Shown: piece after piece, positions 25,418 to 35,094 of the stretch
How positions within the stretch are numbered: the stretch's first letter is position 1
How the letters are laid out: every line of letters starts with the position of its first letter
Origin: Spirosoma endophyticum
GTDB lineage: Bacteria; Bacteroidota; Bacteroidia; Cytophagales; Spirosomataceae
Length of the DNA stretch: 64,000 nucleotides
Direction: 5' to 3'
Assembly: GCF_900112365.1 (NCBI RefSeq)
Contig: NZ_FOLQ01000004.1
Span: 124,001 to 188,000 of the forward strand
Notes under the pieces: model-generated
The model's input: the letters and a program-made list of their open reading frames with translations, nothing else
The model's database searches: none
What the model was told of the DNA's origin: nothing
Translations under genes and position numbers: made by a program

Positions 25418-28400
25418 ATGAAACACATCTTATCTACTTTATTATTGCTCCTGTTTGTAGTCGCGGTTCAGGCGCAGGAAACGCGGCAGATTACGGGGCG
25501 TGTGACCGATGAACAGGGCGGGGCCTTGCCGGGGGTGAGTGTTGTCCGGAAGGGATCGCAGCAGGGAACCACCGCCGACGCCGACGGAAAATATACACTC
25601 CCCGTTTCTGGCCAGGGCGTTACCTTGATTTTCTCGTACATCGGTTACATCACCCAGGACGTATCGGTAGGCAACAACACGACGTTGGACATCGTCCTGA
25701 AAACCGACACCAAATCACTGAACGAAGTCGTGGTCGTTGGATATGGCACCCAGCGAAAAGCAGAAGTCGCCACAGCGGTAGGTAGCATTGAAGGCCGAAC
25801 CATCGCCGAACGCGGTACGGTTAACCCCATGCAGGCCGTTCAGGGCCAGATTGCGGGGGTCGATATCTCGGCAGGCTCTGGCCGGGCTGGTAGCAATTAT
25901 TCCGTTCAGATTCGCGGGCAGAACTCCCTGGCGGGTGGTCAGCCGCTTTACGTGGTCGATGGGGTTATTGTCCCGGATATCAACTTTCTGAATCCGCAGG
26001 ATATTGCCAAAATGGACGTATTGAAAGATGCGGCCTCCACGGCGATTTACGGATCGCGGGGCTCCAATGGCGTAATTCTGGTAACGACAAAAGGGGGCGC
26101 ATCGGTTAAAGGACGCTCCACTATTTCGTACGATGGCTACATGGGTATTCGTGAGGTGGCGCGTATGCCTCGCTTCATGACCGGACCGGAATGGTGGGAA
26201 TATCGCCAGAATACGTTCATTTCGCCGGAGTTAATCGCCGGACGTACCAATTACGACAACACGATTGGCTCACTGGGTAACCCGCTCGTTCTGCAACGGG
26301 TCGCCAACAATGACTACACCAACTGGCGTGACCTGGTGCTACGTACCGGAACGCAGGCCAACCACTGGCTGACCTTTTCGGGCGCCAGCGACAAGAATGC
26401 CATTCAGTACCTGATTGGAGCCGGATATCAGAAAGAGAAAGGCAATCTGCTCAACGAAGACCTTGAACGGTATAATTTCAAGGCCAGCCTCGACGGCAAA
26501 ATCAATGATACATGGTCGGCGGGGATGAGCGTAAACCTCTCCCTGACCGAAACCGAGCGCGGCAGCGATGACGCTGTTCGGAATGCGTTCAACATGGCTC
26601 CTATCTTCAAGCCCTACGACGACAATGGCAATCTGATTTTCCGGCCCGGCCAGATTCCGGTACCGGGCAGTTCGACCATATCGAGCATAACCAGTACGGT
26701 GAATCCATTGCTCGAAATTCCCAATACCGAAAACAACACCCGCCGGATGTTCGGCGTCGGAAACATTTACCTGAAATTCGCCCCGGTAAGCTGGTTCGAA
26801 CTAAAATCGACGTTCTCACCCAGTATGAATTTTGAGCGAAATGGCCGCTACTGGGGTTCGCTCACGGGGGTAGGCGAAGGCTTGCTGCCGGATGCGCAGC
26901 GCATGAATCAGCAGTCGCTGTCCTACATTTTCGACAACATCGCTACAATTCGCAAAACCATCGGCGACCACAATTTTACGGTAACGGGTCTGTATAGCAT
27001 GCAGAAAGACCGCTTCGAAAGTGATGGCCTTCGGGTGAATGACCTGCCGTTTAATTCGTCATTTTACAACCTCGGTTCGTCAACCAACCGCCAGTCGGGA
27101 GTTAGTGCGTTCAGTCAGTTTTCGATCATGTCGTACATGGCCCGCCTGAATTATTCCTACAAAGGGAAGTACTACGCTACGTTGGCTACCCGCTGGGACG
27201 GCTCGTCGAAACTGGCTGATGGTCACAAATGGTCTACATTCCCATCGGCGGCAGTTGCCTGGCAGATTTCCGACGAAAACTTCCTGAAATCAGCGAGTTA
27301 CATTACTGAACTGAAGCTCCGTTTCAGCGCCGGGGTGGCGGGGAACAACAACAATATCAACCCTTACGAAAGCCAGATGACGCTGAGCGATCCCGCGTTT
27401 TATGACTACGGCGGAACGGTTGCACTTGGCTACGCACCCAGCCGCCTGCCGAACCCATCGCTCACCTGGGAACGGACCCGCGAGTTTGACCTGGGACTGG
27501 ATTACGCTTTCCTGAACGGCCGTATTTCCGGTACGATCGACCTCTACGACAAGCTGTCGAGAGGTGTGCTGATGAACCGTGACATCCCGATCGAAACGGG
27601 CTGGAACTCCATTAAAGACAACGTGGGATCAGTGAGCAACAAAGGGATTGAGTTTTCGCTCCGAACGGTGAACGTATCGACCAAAAACTTCACCTGGAAT
27701 ACGTCGTTTACGCTGTCGCGCAACAAAAACGCCATCGTCGATCTGCTGGACAAAAAGGAAGATCTGGTGGGTAACTGGTGGTTCATCGGCCAGCCGATCA
27801 ATGTCAACTACACGTATGTTTTTGATGGTATCTGGCAGGAAAGCGAACGCGAGCAAGCCCTGAAATTCGGCCAGTCGCCGGGGCAGGCAAAAGTGAAAGA
27901 CCTGAATAACGATGGGAAGATCAGCAGTACGAACGACCGGGCCATCATCGGACAGAAAGATCCAAAATGGACGGGTGGTTTCTCCACTCAATTTACATTC
28001 AGGAACTTCGACCTGTCGACGTCGTTGTTTGCCCGTCAGGGAAATCAGGTATTCAGCGCCTTCCATAGCCAGTTCCTGAACTATTCGGATCGGGGTACCG
28101 ACAAACTTTATACCGACTACTACATGTCGGCCAACAAGGTCACGCCTACCCGCCAGTCCAATACGTATCCGCAACCCAACAACATTGGCCCCTACTGGAC
28201 CGGCGTTTCGGGCGTAGGTTTCTACAAGGATGTATCGTTCGTGAAAGTGCAGAACATCGTGCTGGGCTATACACTCCCCTCAACGCTCCTGCAACGGGTG
28301 GGTATCAGAAGCCTGCGTGTGTATGCCAACGTACTAAATCCGTTCGTCTGGACCAAATACGATGGGTTCGACCCTGAATATGCGAGCGGTATCGATCCGA

Positions 28401-28498
28401 CAACCAGCTCGTCGGTCAACAATACAACGACCGGCTCCATCAATAATACAGGTCCTAGCACCATTACGTATCAGTTTGGCCTGAACCTCAAATTTTAA
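25418..28498 (+). CDS. susC: SusC/RagA-family TonB-dependent outer-membrane transporter
   Basis: A 1026-residue outer-membrane barrel importing oligosaccharides with energy from TonB. The signal peptide is MKHILSTLLLLLFVVAVQA. A carboxypeptidase-like domain (ITGRVTDEQGGALPGVSVV, about 24-100) follows. Then come the SusC-specific plug with LNEVVVVGYGTQRKAEV (about 103-120) and QIRGQNSLAGGQPLYVVDGV, and a 22-strand-type barrel ending in an aromatic-terminated strand (YQFGLNLKF). It pairs with SusD 13 bases downstream. The role of importing pectic fragments is inferred from the neighbouring PL1 and CE12 genes. Confidence 0.93.
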   Translation: MKHILSTLLLLLFVVAVQAQETRQITGRVTDEQGGALPGVSVVRKGSQQGTTADADGKYTLPVSGQGVTLIFSYIGYITQDVSVGNNTTLDIVLKTDTKSLNEVVVVGYGTQRKAEVATAVGSIEGRTIAERGTVNPMQAVQGQIAGVDISAGSGRAGSNYSVQIRGQNSLAGGQPLYVVDGVIVPDINFLNPQDIAKMDVLKDAASTAIYGSRGSNGVILVTTKGGASVKGRSTISYDGYMGIREVARMPRFMTGPEWWEYRQNTFISPELIAGRTNYDNTIGSLGNPLVLQRVANNDYTNWRDLVLRTGTQANHWLTFSGASDKNAIQYLIGAGYQKEKGNLLNEDLERYNFKASLDGKINDTWSAGMSVNLSLTETERGSDDAVRNAFNMAPIFKPYDDNGNLIFRPGQIPVPGSSTISSITSTVNPLLEIPNTENNTRRMFGVGNIYLKFAPVSWFELKSTFSPSMNFERNGRYWGSLTGVGEGLLPDAQRMNQQSLSYIFDNIATIRKTIGDHNFTVTGLYSMQKDRFESDGLRVNDLPFNSSFYNLGSSTNRQSGVSAFSQFSIMSYMARLNYSYKGKYYATLATRWDGSSKLADGHKWSTFPSAAVAWQISDENFLKSASYITELKLRFSAGVAGNNNNINPYESQMTLSDPAFYDYGGTVALGYAPSRLPNPSLTWERTREFDLGLDYAFLNGRISGTIDLYDKLSRGVLMNRDIPIETGWNSIKDNVGSVSNKGIEFSLRTVNVSTKNFTWNTSFTLSRNKNAIVDLLDKKEDLVGNWWFIGQPINVNYTYVFDGIWQESEREQALKFGQSPGQAKVKDLNNDGKISSTNDRAIIGQKDPKWTGGFSTQFTFRNFDLSTSLFARQGNQVFSAFHSQFLNYSDRGTDKLYTDYYMSANKVTPTRQSNTYPQPNNIGPYWTGVSGVGFYKDVSFVKVQNIVLGYTLPSTLLQRVGIRSLRVYANVLNPFVWTKYDGFDPEYASGIDPTTSSSVNNTTTGSINNTGPSTITYQFGLNLKF

Positions 28499-28511
28499 TC
28501 GAGACCAACTC

Positions 28512-30179
28512 ATGAAGACCATAAAAATTGTAAGTCTGCTCCTTTGTCTATTGCTATCGGCAGGCGGTTGTAAAGATTTCCTGGAAGAACAGAATAAGTC
28601 GAATATCGTTGCCGATCAGTACTATACTACCAACGAAGGCTACGAGAAACTGATCAATGCAGCTTACTCGTCGTTGCGTACCGTTTATGCCCAACCCTGG
28701 ATTTTCTGTGCTGGCACGGATATGTACGTAACGGGGCGCTCAACGCAGCCCGAGGGTTTGAGCGAATACCGGAACCTGATCCCCGATGATAGCGAAGTGC
28801 TGGCGTTTTATACAAACGTCTACAAGTCGATTCAGCTCACGAACACGGCCCTTTATTTCAACGAGAAGACGACGAATGTACCCACGCTGGCAGCTCGGAA
28901 AGGCGAAATGAAATTTTTGCGGGCCTATGATTACTTTTTGCTGGTGCAAACCTTTGGTGGCGTTGGCCTGGTAACGGATCGTTTCACGGCCCCTGTTGAG
29001 TCATTCAAGCGAAATTCAGCCCAGGAAGTGTATGATTTTATCATCAAAGAGATGACGGAAGCTCTGGACCTGGTACCTGAGACGACGCCGAACTTTGGTC
29101 GTGTCACGAAACGGGCCGTCCGGCATATGCTGGCGAAAATCTACCTGACACGCGGCTACGAAACCTTTGCCGGTGCCAATGATTTCAAGACAGCCGCTAC
29201 GTTCGCCGATGCTGCCATTGCGTCGCAAACGCTCACTACATCCTTTGAAACCCTGTTTTTCCCCGGCAACGAGAAGAACAGCGAGATTCTGTTCTCGATC
29301 CAATGGGATGCCACATCCATACCAACCGCCACCACGGGCGGAAACTCGCAGGCTGCTTTTTTTGGTCCTTACTTTGGCGGTCAGGGCGCTGTTGAAGGCT
29401 ATCCGTACCGCACGTACACCCTTTGCCCGACGATGTATACCTTCGATCTGTTCACGCAGATTGATGCCCGCTTCGACGCTACGTTCATGATCATGTTCTA
29501 TCAGCGGTATTACGATTATTATACCCGACCAAATGAACGTAACACATTGAATGTCAAATATTATTATCCACCGAAATGGGCTAATACGCCAGCCGCCATT
29601 GCTGCCTGGAAAGCCGCCGACCCAACGCATCGGAACGGCGCAACAGTTTACCCGTATTCAGGTACGCTCTGGGAAGCCAGTCAGACGGTAACATTGGACA
29701 ACTTTACACCCTCGGTTAAGAAATTTGATGATCCTACGGCGCAGTTCGGGGGAAATACCAGTACGCGGGATCTCTTTATAGCTCGTTTGGGCGAGACGTA
29801 TTTACTGGCGGCTGAAGCGTATTTCAAATCCGGCAACACCGCTACTGCCGCCGAACGTATCAACGAAGTACGGCGCAGAGCCGCCAAACCCGGGTCTGAA
29901 GCCGCCATGAAAATTGATGCGTCGGCCGTAACGATTGACTTCATTCTGGACGAACGGGGCCGGGAATTGGTGGGCGAATATCACCGCTGGTTCGATCTCA
30001 AACGTACTGGCACGTTGATTGCCCGCGCTCGCCAGTACAATAAGGATGTGAATAAATGGTATAATAACGGTGTCGATCCATTCCTGGGCGTCGGCAATCA
30101 GAACAAGATATTACGGCCGATTCCCACCCGTGCCCTCGATCTGAACCAGGGAGATTTTGCTCAGAATCCTGGCTATTAA
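28512..30179 (+). CDS. susD: SusD/RagB-family surface glycan-binding lipoprotein
   Basis: A 555-residue lipoprotein that caps the SusC channel and binds glycan at the cell surface. The lipobox is LLSAGGC with C20. The TPR-like helical core starts with DFLEEQNKSN and YEKLINAAYSSLR. The C-terminal DERGRELVGEYHRWFDLKRTGTL is the hallmark SusD motif. It lies 13 bases after susC and is followed by a hairpin with a T-tract (30190-30235), so susC-susD is probably a complete transcription unit. Confidence 0.93.
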   Translation: MKTIKIVSLLLCLLLSAGGCKDFLEEQNKSNIVADQYYTTNEGYEKLINAAYSSLRTVYAQPWIFCAGTDMYVTGRSTQPEGLSEYRNLIPDDSEVLAFYTNVYKSIQLTNTALYFNEKTTNVPTLAARKGEMKFLRAYDYFLLVQTFGGVGLVTDRFTAPVESFKRNSAQEVYDFIIKEMTEALDLVPETTPNFGRVTKRAVRHMLAKIYLTRGYETFAGANDFKTAATFADAAIASQTLTTSFETLFFPGNEKNSEILFSIQWDATSIPTATTGGNSQAAFFGPYFGGQGAVEGYPYRTYTLCPTMYTFDLFTQIDARFDATFMIMFYQRYYDYYTRPNERNTLNVKYYYPPKWANTPAAIAAWKAADPTHRNGATVYPYSGTLWEASQTVTLDNFTPSVKKFDDPTAQFGGNTSTRDLFIARLGETYLLAAEAYFKSGNTATAAERINEVRRRAAKPGSEAAMKIDASAVTIDFILDERGRELVGEYHRWFDLKRTGTLIARARQYNKDVNKWYNNGVDPFLGVGNQNKILRPIPTRALDLNQGDFAQNPGY

Positions 30180-30189
30180 GCATTAACTA

Positions 30190-30235
30190 AAAAACAACAT
30201 TCCGAAGAGGTAAACTCTTTGGGATGTTGTTTTTT
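30190..30235 (+). terminator. Intrinsic terminator after susD
   Basis: Arms 30190-30209 and 30215-30235 (AAAACAACAT with ATGTTGTTTT at the base) form a strong stem with two mismatches, ending in a T-run on the plus strand. It begins ten bases after the susD stop. Confidence 0.75.
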
Positions 30236-30389
30236 ATAGCGAAAGGGCTTCCGGAAAGAATGTTAGTCAAAGCTTTACCAGAAGCCAATCGTCTATTAGT
30301 TGCTTGGTAAACTAGTCGATTCTGTCGGCATCTGAATTAGTATCAATCCAAATTTCATCCCCACCTCCTCCAACCATCGTCGCGCTACG

Positions 30390-30746
30390 TCACTCGTTCA
30401 CTTGTTTGAGGAGGACGGTTTTAGCCGGATTGTAGTAGCTTTCCAGCGTGTCCTGATAAAGCCCGTTTCGCCAGAGCAGATAGCAGAGTAGCGCCAACAA
30501 GACACCGTACGCTACAATTCCCAGAATAGGGTCAATAAGGCGCGTCAACAGGTCTTTGGCGTATACGAGGAGATGTAGCCAGAGCAAACGTGGCCACCCA
30601 TGTGAGCGGCCAGCGTTGCTGCTGGGCTGGTACAAAGAGGAAGGTTTATCCAATTTATGTGAATAGGAAAACAGGTAGTCAGAAGAGACAGTGGTAGTTC
30701 GTTTACCACTAAACCTGTCAACAAAACTACTAGTCACGACAGCCAC
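30390..30746 (-). CDS. Hypothetical small membrane protein
   Basis: An open frame of 118 codons with an ATG start. Residues about 70-92 form one strong hydrophobic segment (PILGIVAYGVLLALLCYLLW); the N-terminal half is polar and serine-rich. No family is recognised. It starts just left of two 35-base direct repeats resembling an insertion-sequence end (30751-30827), so it may be a remnant or a gene whose start was altered. It is convergent with susD and may be non-functional. Confidence 0.35.
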   Translation of the reverse strand: MAVVTSSFVDRFSGKRTTTVSSDYLFSYSHKLDKPSSLYQPSSNAGRSHGWPRLLWLHLLVYAKDLLTRLIDPILGIVAYGVLLALLCYLLWRNGLYQDTLESYYNPAKTVLLKQVNE

Positions 30747-30750
30747 CTGA

Positions 30751-30827
30751 GTGTCAATCTAGGCCCACAAACGTATCAGATAGCCCACCAGCGTGTCAAT
30801 TTAAGCCCACAAACGTATCAGATGGCC
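30751..30827. repeat. Tandem 35-base direct repeat, possibly an IS21-type end remnant
   Basis: Copies at 30751-30785 and 30793-30827 differ at three positions and share the cores GTGTCAAT and GCCCACAAACGTATCAGAT, with a 42-base period. Closely spaced repeats of this kind occur at termini of IS21-family elements. No istA/istB or partner end is present, so this is at most a relic. Confidence 0.6.
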
Positions 30828-30903
30828 AAAGTCAGCAAATCAATCGTGACCCATACACGTAACAGTTGGCGATTCTACCCTTTTTTTTCGTCGCCCATAA
30901 ACA

Positions 30904-30937
30904 GCGACGGTCGCTTCCCGCAGGAAGCGACCGTCGC
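30904..30937. repeat. Perfect hairpin downstream of the hybrid regulator gene
   Basis: Arms 30904-30918 and 30923-30937 (GCGACGGTCGCTTCC and complement), with a CGCA loop, are perfect. It lies 20 bases beyond the regulator's stop but the flanking run on the minus-strand exit side is A-rich, not U-rich, so it looks more like a REP-type element than an intrinsic terminator. Confidence 0.65.
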
Positions 30938-30957
30938 GGAGACGTTCGGGTTTGACC

Positions 30958-33912
30958 CTACAGATAATCGGAGGGGAGCTTACCAAAGCGGTTTTTGAAC
31001 GTACTGGAAAAGTGTTTGACCTGGCGCAACCCTACCTGTTGTGCCAGTGCCTTCACCGAGGCTACCTGCCGGTTTTCCAGCAGATGACGGGCGTGTTGCA
31101 ATCGCGCTTCGGTAATGTATTGGGCGGGCGTCAGGCCCGTCAGCCGCTTCACTTCCCGGAACAGTGTGCTCCGGCTTACCGATAACGCATCGGCCAGTTG
31201 ATCGGCCGTCAGATCAAACTGACTCAGTTGCTCCTGCGCCTGTCGCTCCAGTCGTTCCAGCCAGTTCATATCCACCCTCGACATGAGCGGAACCGGTTCC
31301 GGCTCATCGGCAGCGTCGATACCGACGGGTGCCAGCAATTGACGCTGCTGCAAATTCAAAAGCAGATTCGCTACGCGGGCCGTTAACTCATCTTCATCGA
31401 AAGGCTTCAGCAGGTAATCATCCACGCCCAGCCGTAGTGCCTGGAGTTTATCCACTTTATCGGCGCGGGCCGTCAGCATCACCACCGGGAGGTGTCGGTA
31501 CGTATCACTACGTTTCAATGCTTCCAGCAATTGAAAGCCATCCATCACCGGCATCATCAGGTCGGAGATGATCAGCGAAGGTAGCATTGGTAACATAGCA
31601 AGCCGGTCGAGGGCTTCCCGTCCGTTCTGAACTGCCAGCACCGTATAGCTGGGCTGGAGAATTGCCGTCAGGTAGTGACGCAGACCAGGATCATCTTCTA
31701 CCAGCAACAGCGTCGTCTTCCGATGGTCTGTGTGCGTAAGCAACGGCATGGATGGGCTGATGCCGGGCATTATGTCGGTCTCATCGGCTTCTTCAATGGG
31801 AACCAACGTAGCGATTCCTGGTATTACAGGGCGTTTAGGGATTTCCAGATAGAACGTAGTACCCTGCTGCCACTGGCTATCCACCCGTAATGTACCACCC
31901 AGCAATTTGGCAAACTCCGCCGACAGGGCCAGCCCAATACCCGTGCCACCTTCGCTCGGCGAACCGGGTTGCTTACTCTGAAAATAACGGTCGAATATAT
32001 GCGGAAGATCATTCGGATAAATCCCCCGCCCTGTGTCACTTACTTCGATATGAATCTGGGTCGGCTGTTCGGTCACGCTTACCGTAATATGCCCATCCGA
32101 CGGCGTAAATTTAAAGGCGTTGATCAGCAGATTATCGAGTATCTTCTGAAACTTATTGGCGTCCAGCTCAACTACCAGATCGGCATCTGCAATGTAATTC
32201 AACCGGAGCTGAACAGCAGCCTGATGGGCCAGCGAGTTAAAATTAGCCACGATCCGACTCATCAGCACACACAAATTCACCGGTTCGTTGGTCAATTCCA
32301 GCTTCCCGGCTTCGAGTTTCGTAAGGTCCATAATTTCGTTGACCAGATCGAGCAATCGACGGGCGTTTTGTTGCGCTGTCCGGAGAAGTTCGCTACTACG
32401 TTCGTCGGTCGGTGCTTGCTTGAGCAAACTACCCAACGGCGCCAGAATTAAGGTCAACGGTGTACGTAGCTCATGCGATACGTTGGCAAAGAACTGGCTT
32501 TTCAAAGCATCGACCTGACGCAACTGGTCAGCCTGTGCCTCGGTCAGTACCATCTGCCGACGAACGGCCCGCTGGCTTTTATTCTGAAAATACAGCGCCA
32601 CCCCAGTCGTTACCAGCAGAAGCGTTACCAGCGCAATAACGATGATCAGATAGGTATGCTCCTGTTCATGCTGCTTCAGCAATAAATCCTGCTCTTCGGT
32701 ATGAAAAATAGCTTCCCATTGCGAAAGTGCAGCCGCATTCTGGGTCTGATAGCGACGGCTCACATTTTGGTATTCCTTTTCCAGGTAGGCTAAAGCACCG
32801 GCCTTATCGCCGTTTTTTTTAGCGAGCTGGTACCAGATCAGCGCTATCGACTCCGAGTAGGATCGATGCGGAGCCAAAACTCGGTCGAGCGAATCGATTT
32901 GACTGGCGATGTGCGTTGCTTCTTTAATGCGGTTATTGGCTATAAGCAACTCAAACAAATCATGGTATATGTACTCCAGGTACAGCGTTTCGCCCGTTAA
33001 CGTAGAGTATTGCAGACTTTTCTGTAACAGTAATTCCTTCTGAGCGGCTAAATGGTTCGGCAAATAATGACTGGCGACGATCATCAACCGGGCTTTTATC
33101 CGGGGCTGGCCCTTAGCCAATGGAAGTAGCTGAAGCATATACGTGATACACTTGTCGATTCGACCGGCATCCTCATAATTAAACGCCAACGCCAGGGTTT
33201 CCTGCGCCATCAATACGGTATCCCGCCGGGCAATGCCAATTTTCAGCGCAGCCAGATGATAGGGTACGGCTTTGAGCGATGCCCCGAAATAAATTCGTCG
33301 ATTGATTACCCCCAGCAACGAAAGGGCATTAGCTTCCAGATACGGATCGTGTTGCTTACGGGACAAATCCAGCGCTTGATTGAGCAGCGAGTAGGCCAGT
33401 GAAAAATTCGTTTCCTGGCCAAACAGCGCACGTGCCTGAACAAGTTTGGCCCAGCCTTGCAGGGTTTGCAGGGAATCGGCGAGCCGAACAGCCTGCTGAC
33501 CGTACCGCCGGGCGGTGCTGTATTCACTACGAATGACGTAATAGGAAGCCCGCAAAATCAATCCTGACACATAACGGGCATCGTGTGTATTTCCTGCCTG
33601 TGCTTCCAGGGAACGTAGTTGCTGTTCATTACAGGTAGGCGTTGCTTTGAGTTGGGCTTGCAATGCAGGATACAGTCCGTGTTGAGTATTCGATTGGTTG
33701 CTCCGGTTTGGCCCGGATAGACAGGGCAGATCCGTTGGTGGTATCTCCTGCTGACACCAGTTGATTAACTGCTCAATTTTCCTGGGATCAGCCGGATATT
33801 GTTTCTTCGGTGTTACCGCCGACCAAAAGTTAGCCAGGCTGTCGGTAGTTGGCTGAGCCTGTATGGTAGATACTAATAAAGATAAACAAATCAGTAAAAA
33901 GAGGATACGCAT
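30958..33912 (-). CDS. Hybrid two-component regulator (TPR sensor, histidine kinase, receiver, AraC-type DNA binding)
   Basis: A 984-residue one-protein signalling system. After a signal sequence (LFLLICLSLLVSTIQAQ), a periplasmic helical/TPR-like region spans about 30-425. One TM helix (IIVIALVTLLLVTTGVALYF) is followed by a HisKA domain with H480 in VSHELRTP, and HATPase motifs ANKFQKILDNLLINAFKF and DTGRGI. A receiver domain has D784 in IISDLMMP, and a C-terminal AraC helix-turn-helix ends the protein. ATG at 33912 was chosen over a TTG five codons earlier. Unlike many PUL hybrid regulators it lacks the periplasmic beta-propeller repeats. It probably controls the adjacent susCD and PL1-esterase units. 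Confidence 0.92.
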   Translation of the reverse strand: MRILFLLICLSLLVSTIQAQPTTDSLANFWSAVTPKKQYPADPRKIEQLINWCQQEIPPTDLPCLSGPNRSNQSNTQHGLYPALQAQLKATPTCNEQQLRSLEAQAGNTHDARYVSGLILRASYYVIRSEYSTARRYGQQAVRLADSLQTLQGWAKLVQARALFGQETNFSLAYSLLNQALDLSRKQHDPYLEANALSLLGVINRRIYFGASLKAVPYHLAALKIGIARRDTVLMAQETLALAFNYEDAGRIDKCITYMLQLLPLAKGQPRIKARLMIVASHYLPNHLAAQKELLLQKSLQYSTLTGETLYLEYIYHDLFELLIANNRIKEATHIASQIDSLDRVLAPHRSYSESIALIWYQLAKKNGDKAGALAYLEKEYQNVSRRYQTQNAAALSQWEAIFHTEEQDLLLKQHEQEHTYLIIVIALVTLLLVTTGVALYFQNKSQRAVRRQMVLTEAQADQLRQVDALKSQFFANVSHELRTPLTLILAPLGSLLKQAPTDERSSELLRTAQQNARRLLDLVNEIMDLTKLEAGKLELTNEPVNLCVLMSRIVANFNSLAHQAAVQLRLNYIADADLVVELDANKFQKILDNLLINAFKFTPSDGHITVSVTEQPTQIHIEVSDTGRGIYPNDLPHIFDRYFQSKQPGSPSEGGTGIGLALSAEFAKLLGGTLRVDSQWQQGTTFYLEIPKRPVIPGIATLVPIEEADETDIMPGISPSMPLLTHTDHRKTTLLLVEDDPGLRHYLTAILQPSYTVLAVQNGREALDRLAMLPMLPSLIISDLMMPVMDGFQLLEALKRSDTYRHLPVVMLTARADKVDKLQALRLGVDDYLLKPFDEDELTARVANLLLNLQQRQLLAPVGIDAADEPEPVPLMSRVDMNWLERLERQAQEQLSQFDLTADQLADALSVSRSTLFREVKRLTGLTPAQYITEARLQHARHLLENRQVASVKALAQQVGLRQVKHFSSTFKNRFGKLPSDYL

Positions 33913-34054
33913 CCTGGGATTGAGCAATATTCCAACAAATAGACTTTGCGAAGAAAGGTGTTAAAGTTACTGATTTGTTTGAAATATACAGGCGACTATT
34001 ATTCAGGTATACTATCAGAATAAATCTATACCAGAAGTAGCTTTCTTTTTTAAT

Positions 34055-34987
34055 TTACCCGACTTTTAACGTCTCAGGTTGATTCACTACGTTCAATTTA
34101 AACACATCTGGGCGAGCATAGTGGCCTACGCAATCAAAGTCCATTTTGCTTTTGATCAGCACCGAAAAATCCAGTTCGGCGGTGAGTAATCCTTCCTGAT
34201 TCCAGAGCGGTCCGGCCAGCACCTCCCCCATCGGCGAAATAATAACGCTGCCACCCGCACTCATAATGTCGGGTTCGTTCAGAAGATCATCCTGGTATTT
34301 TTCGGGGTAATCGGCTTTGCGAACGTACTGATTACTGGCCAGCACAAAGCACCGCCCTTCCAGCGCGATGTGCTGCATGGTCGATTGCCAGGTTTCGCGG
34401 GCGTCGGCGGTTGGCGCCAGGTAAATCTCGATTCCCTTCTGATACAGGGCCGTTCGGGCGAGGGGCATGTAATTTTCCCAGCAGATCAGGCCGCCAACTT
34501 TGCCCAGTTCGGTGTCGAAACTAACGAGCGAACTACCATCGCTTTCGCCCCAGATGTAGCGTTCCAGACCCGTCGGTTTTAGTTTCCGGTGTTTACCCAA
34601 CAACGTACCATCTTTGCCGAAATAGAGCAGCGAGCAATGCAGTGACCCACCAGTTGGGTCTCGTTCCGTAACGCCAAGGGCCACGACTATTCCCGCTTTT
34701 TTTACAGCTTCACGAATTCGATTGAAGGCATCGGCCCCCACTTCAATACTATTCGACCAATAGTCCAGCCACGTGCTACGTCCTTTATCGGTACGTCGGC
34801 CAATAACGGCGTCGAAGGTTAATCCTCGTGGGTAACAGGGGATGAATGATTCCGGAAAAAGTAAAAGCTCGCAACCTTCACTGACGCCTTTCTTAATCCA
34901 GTCAATAACCAGATCGACACTCCTTTCCAGATCAAACAGTGCAGGTGTGGCCTGCACCACACCCACCTTGACACATTTATGAATCAT
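34055..34987 (-). CDS. Carbon-nitrogen hydrolase (nitrilase superfamily)
   Basis: A 310-residue cytoplasmic enzyme converting a nitrile (or amide) to an acid and ammonia. The catalytic triad is visible: E47 in LLFPESFIP, K135 in GKHRKLKPTG and C169 in GGLICWENYMPLAR. E143 in LERYIWG matches the second conserved glutamate. The motifs CWENYMPLAR and HIALEGRCFVL are typical of true nitrilases rather than biotin- or ureide-type amidases. It is monocistronic, with a palindrome at 35006-35094 upstream. The substrate is unknown. Confidence 0.87.
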   Translation of the reverse strand: MIHKCVKVGVVQATPALFDLERSVDLVIDWIKKGVSEGCELLLFPESFIPCYPRGLTFDAVIGRRTDKGRSTWLDYWSNSIEVGADAFNRIREAVKKAGIVVALGVTERDPTGGSLHCSLLYFGKDGTLLGKHRKLKPTGLERYIWGESDGSSLVSFDTELGKVGGLICWENYMPLARTALYQKGIEIYLAPTADARETWQSTMQHIALEGRCFVLASNQYVRKADYPEKYQDDLLNEPDIMSAGGSVIISPMGEVLAGPLWNQEGLLTAELDFSVLIKSKMDFDCVGHYARPDVFKLNVVNQPETLKVG

Positions 34988-35005
34988 AGAGATATCTTGG
35001 GTAGT

Positions 35006-35094
35006 TTTTTGAACACAGAGCCACAGAGAACACAGAGTAAAAATTGCTGGTTTTCATTTTCACTCTGTGTTCTCTGTGACTCTGTGTTCAAAAA
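35006..35094. repeat. Palindromic element built of CACAGAG units
   Basis: Arms about 35006-35042 and 35056-35094 contain CACAGAG/CTCTGTG three times each. The right arm overlaps the cydB 3' end, and its first bases supply the cydB TGA. It is a REP-like element in the gap between nitrilase and cydB. Confidence 0.75.

Noticed and set aside
30904..30937. Intrinsic terminator of the hybrid regulator gene
   Set aside because: The exit side on the minus strand is A-rich, not U-rich, so the hairpin was kept as a repeat only.
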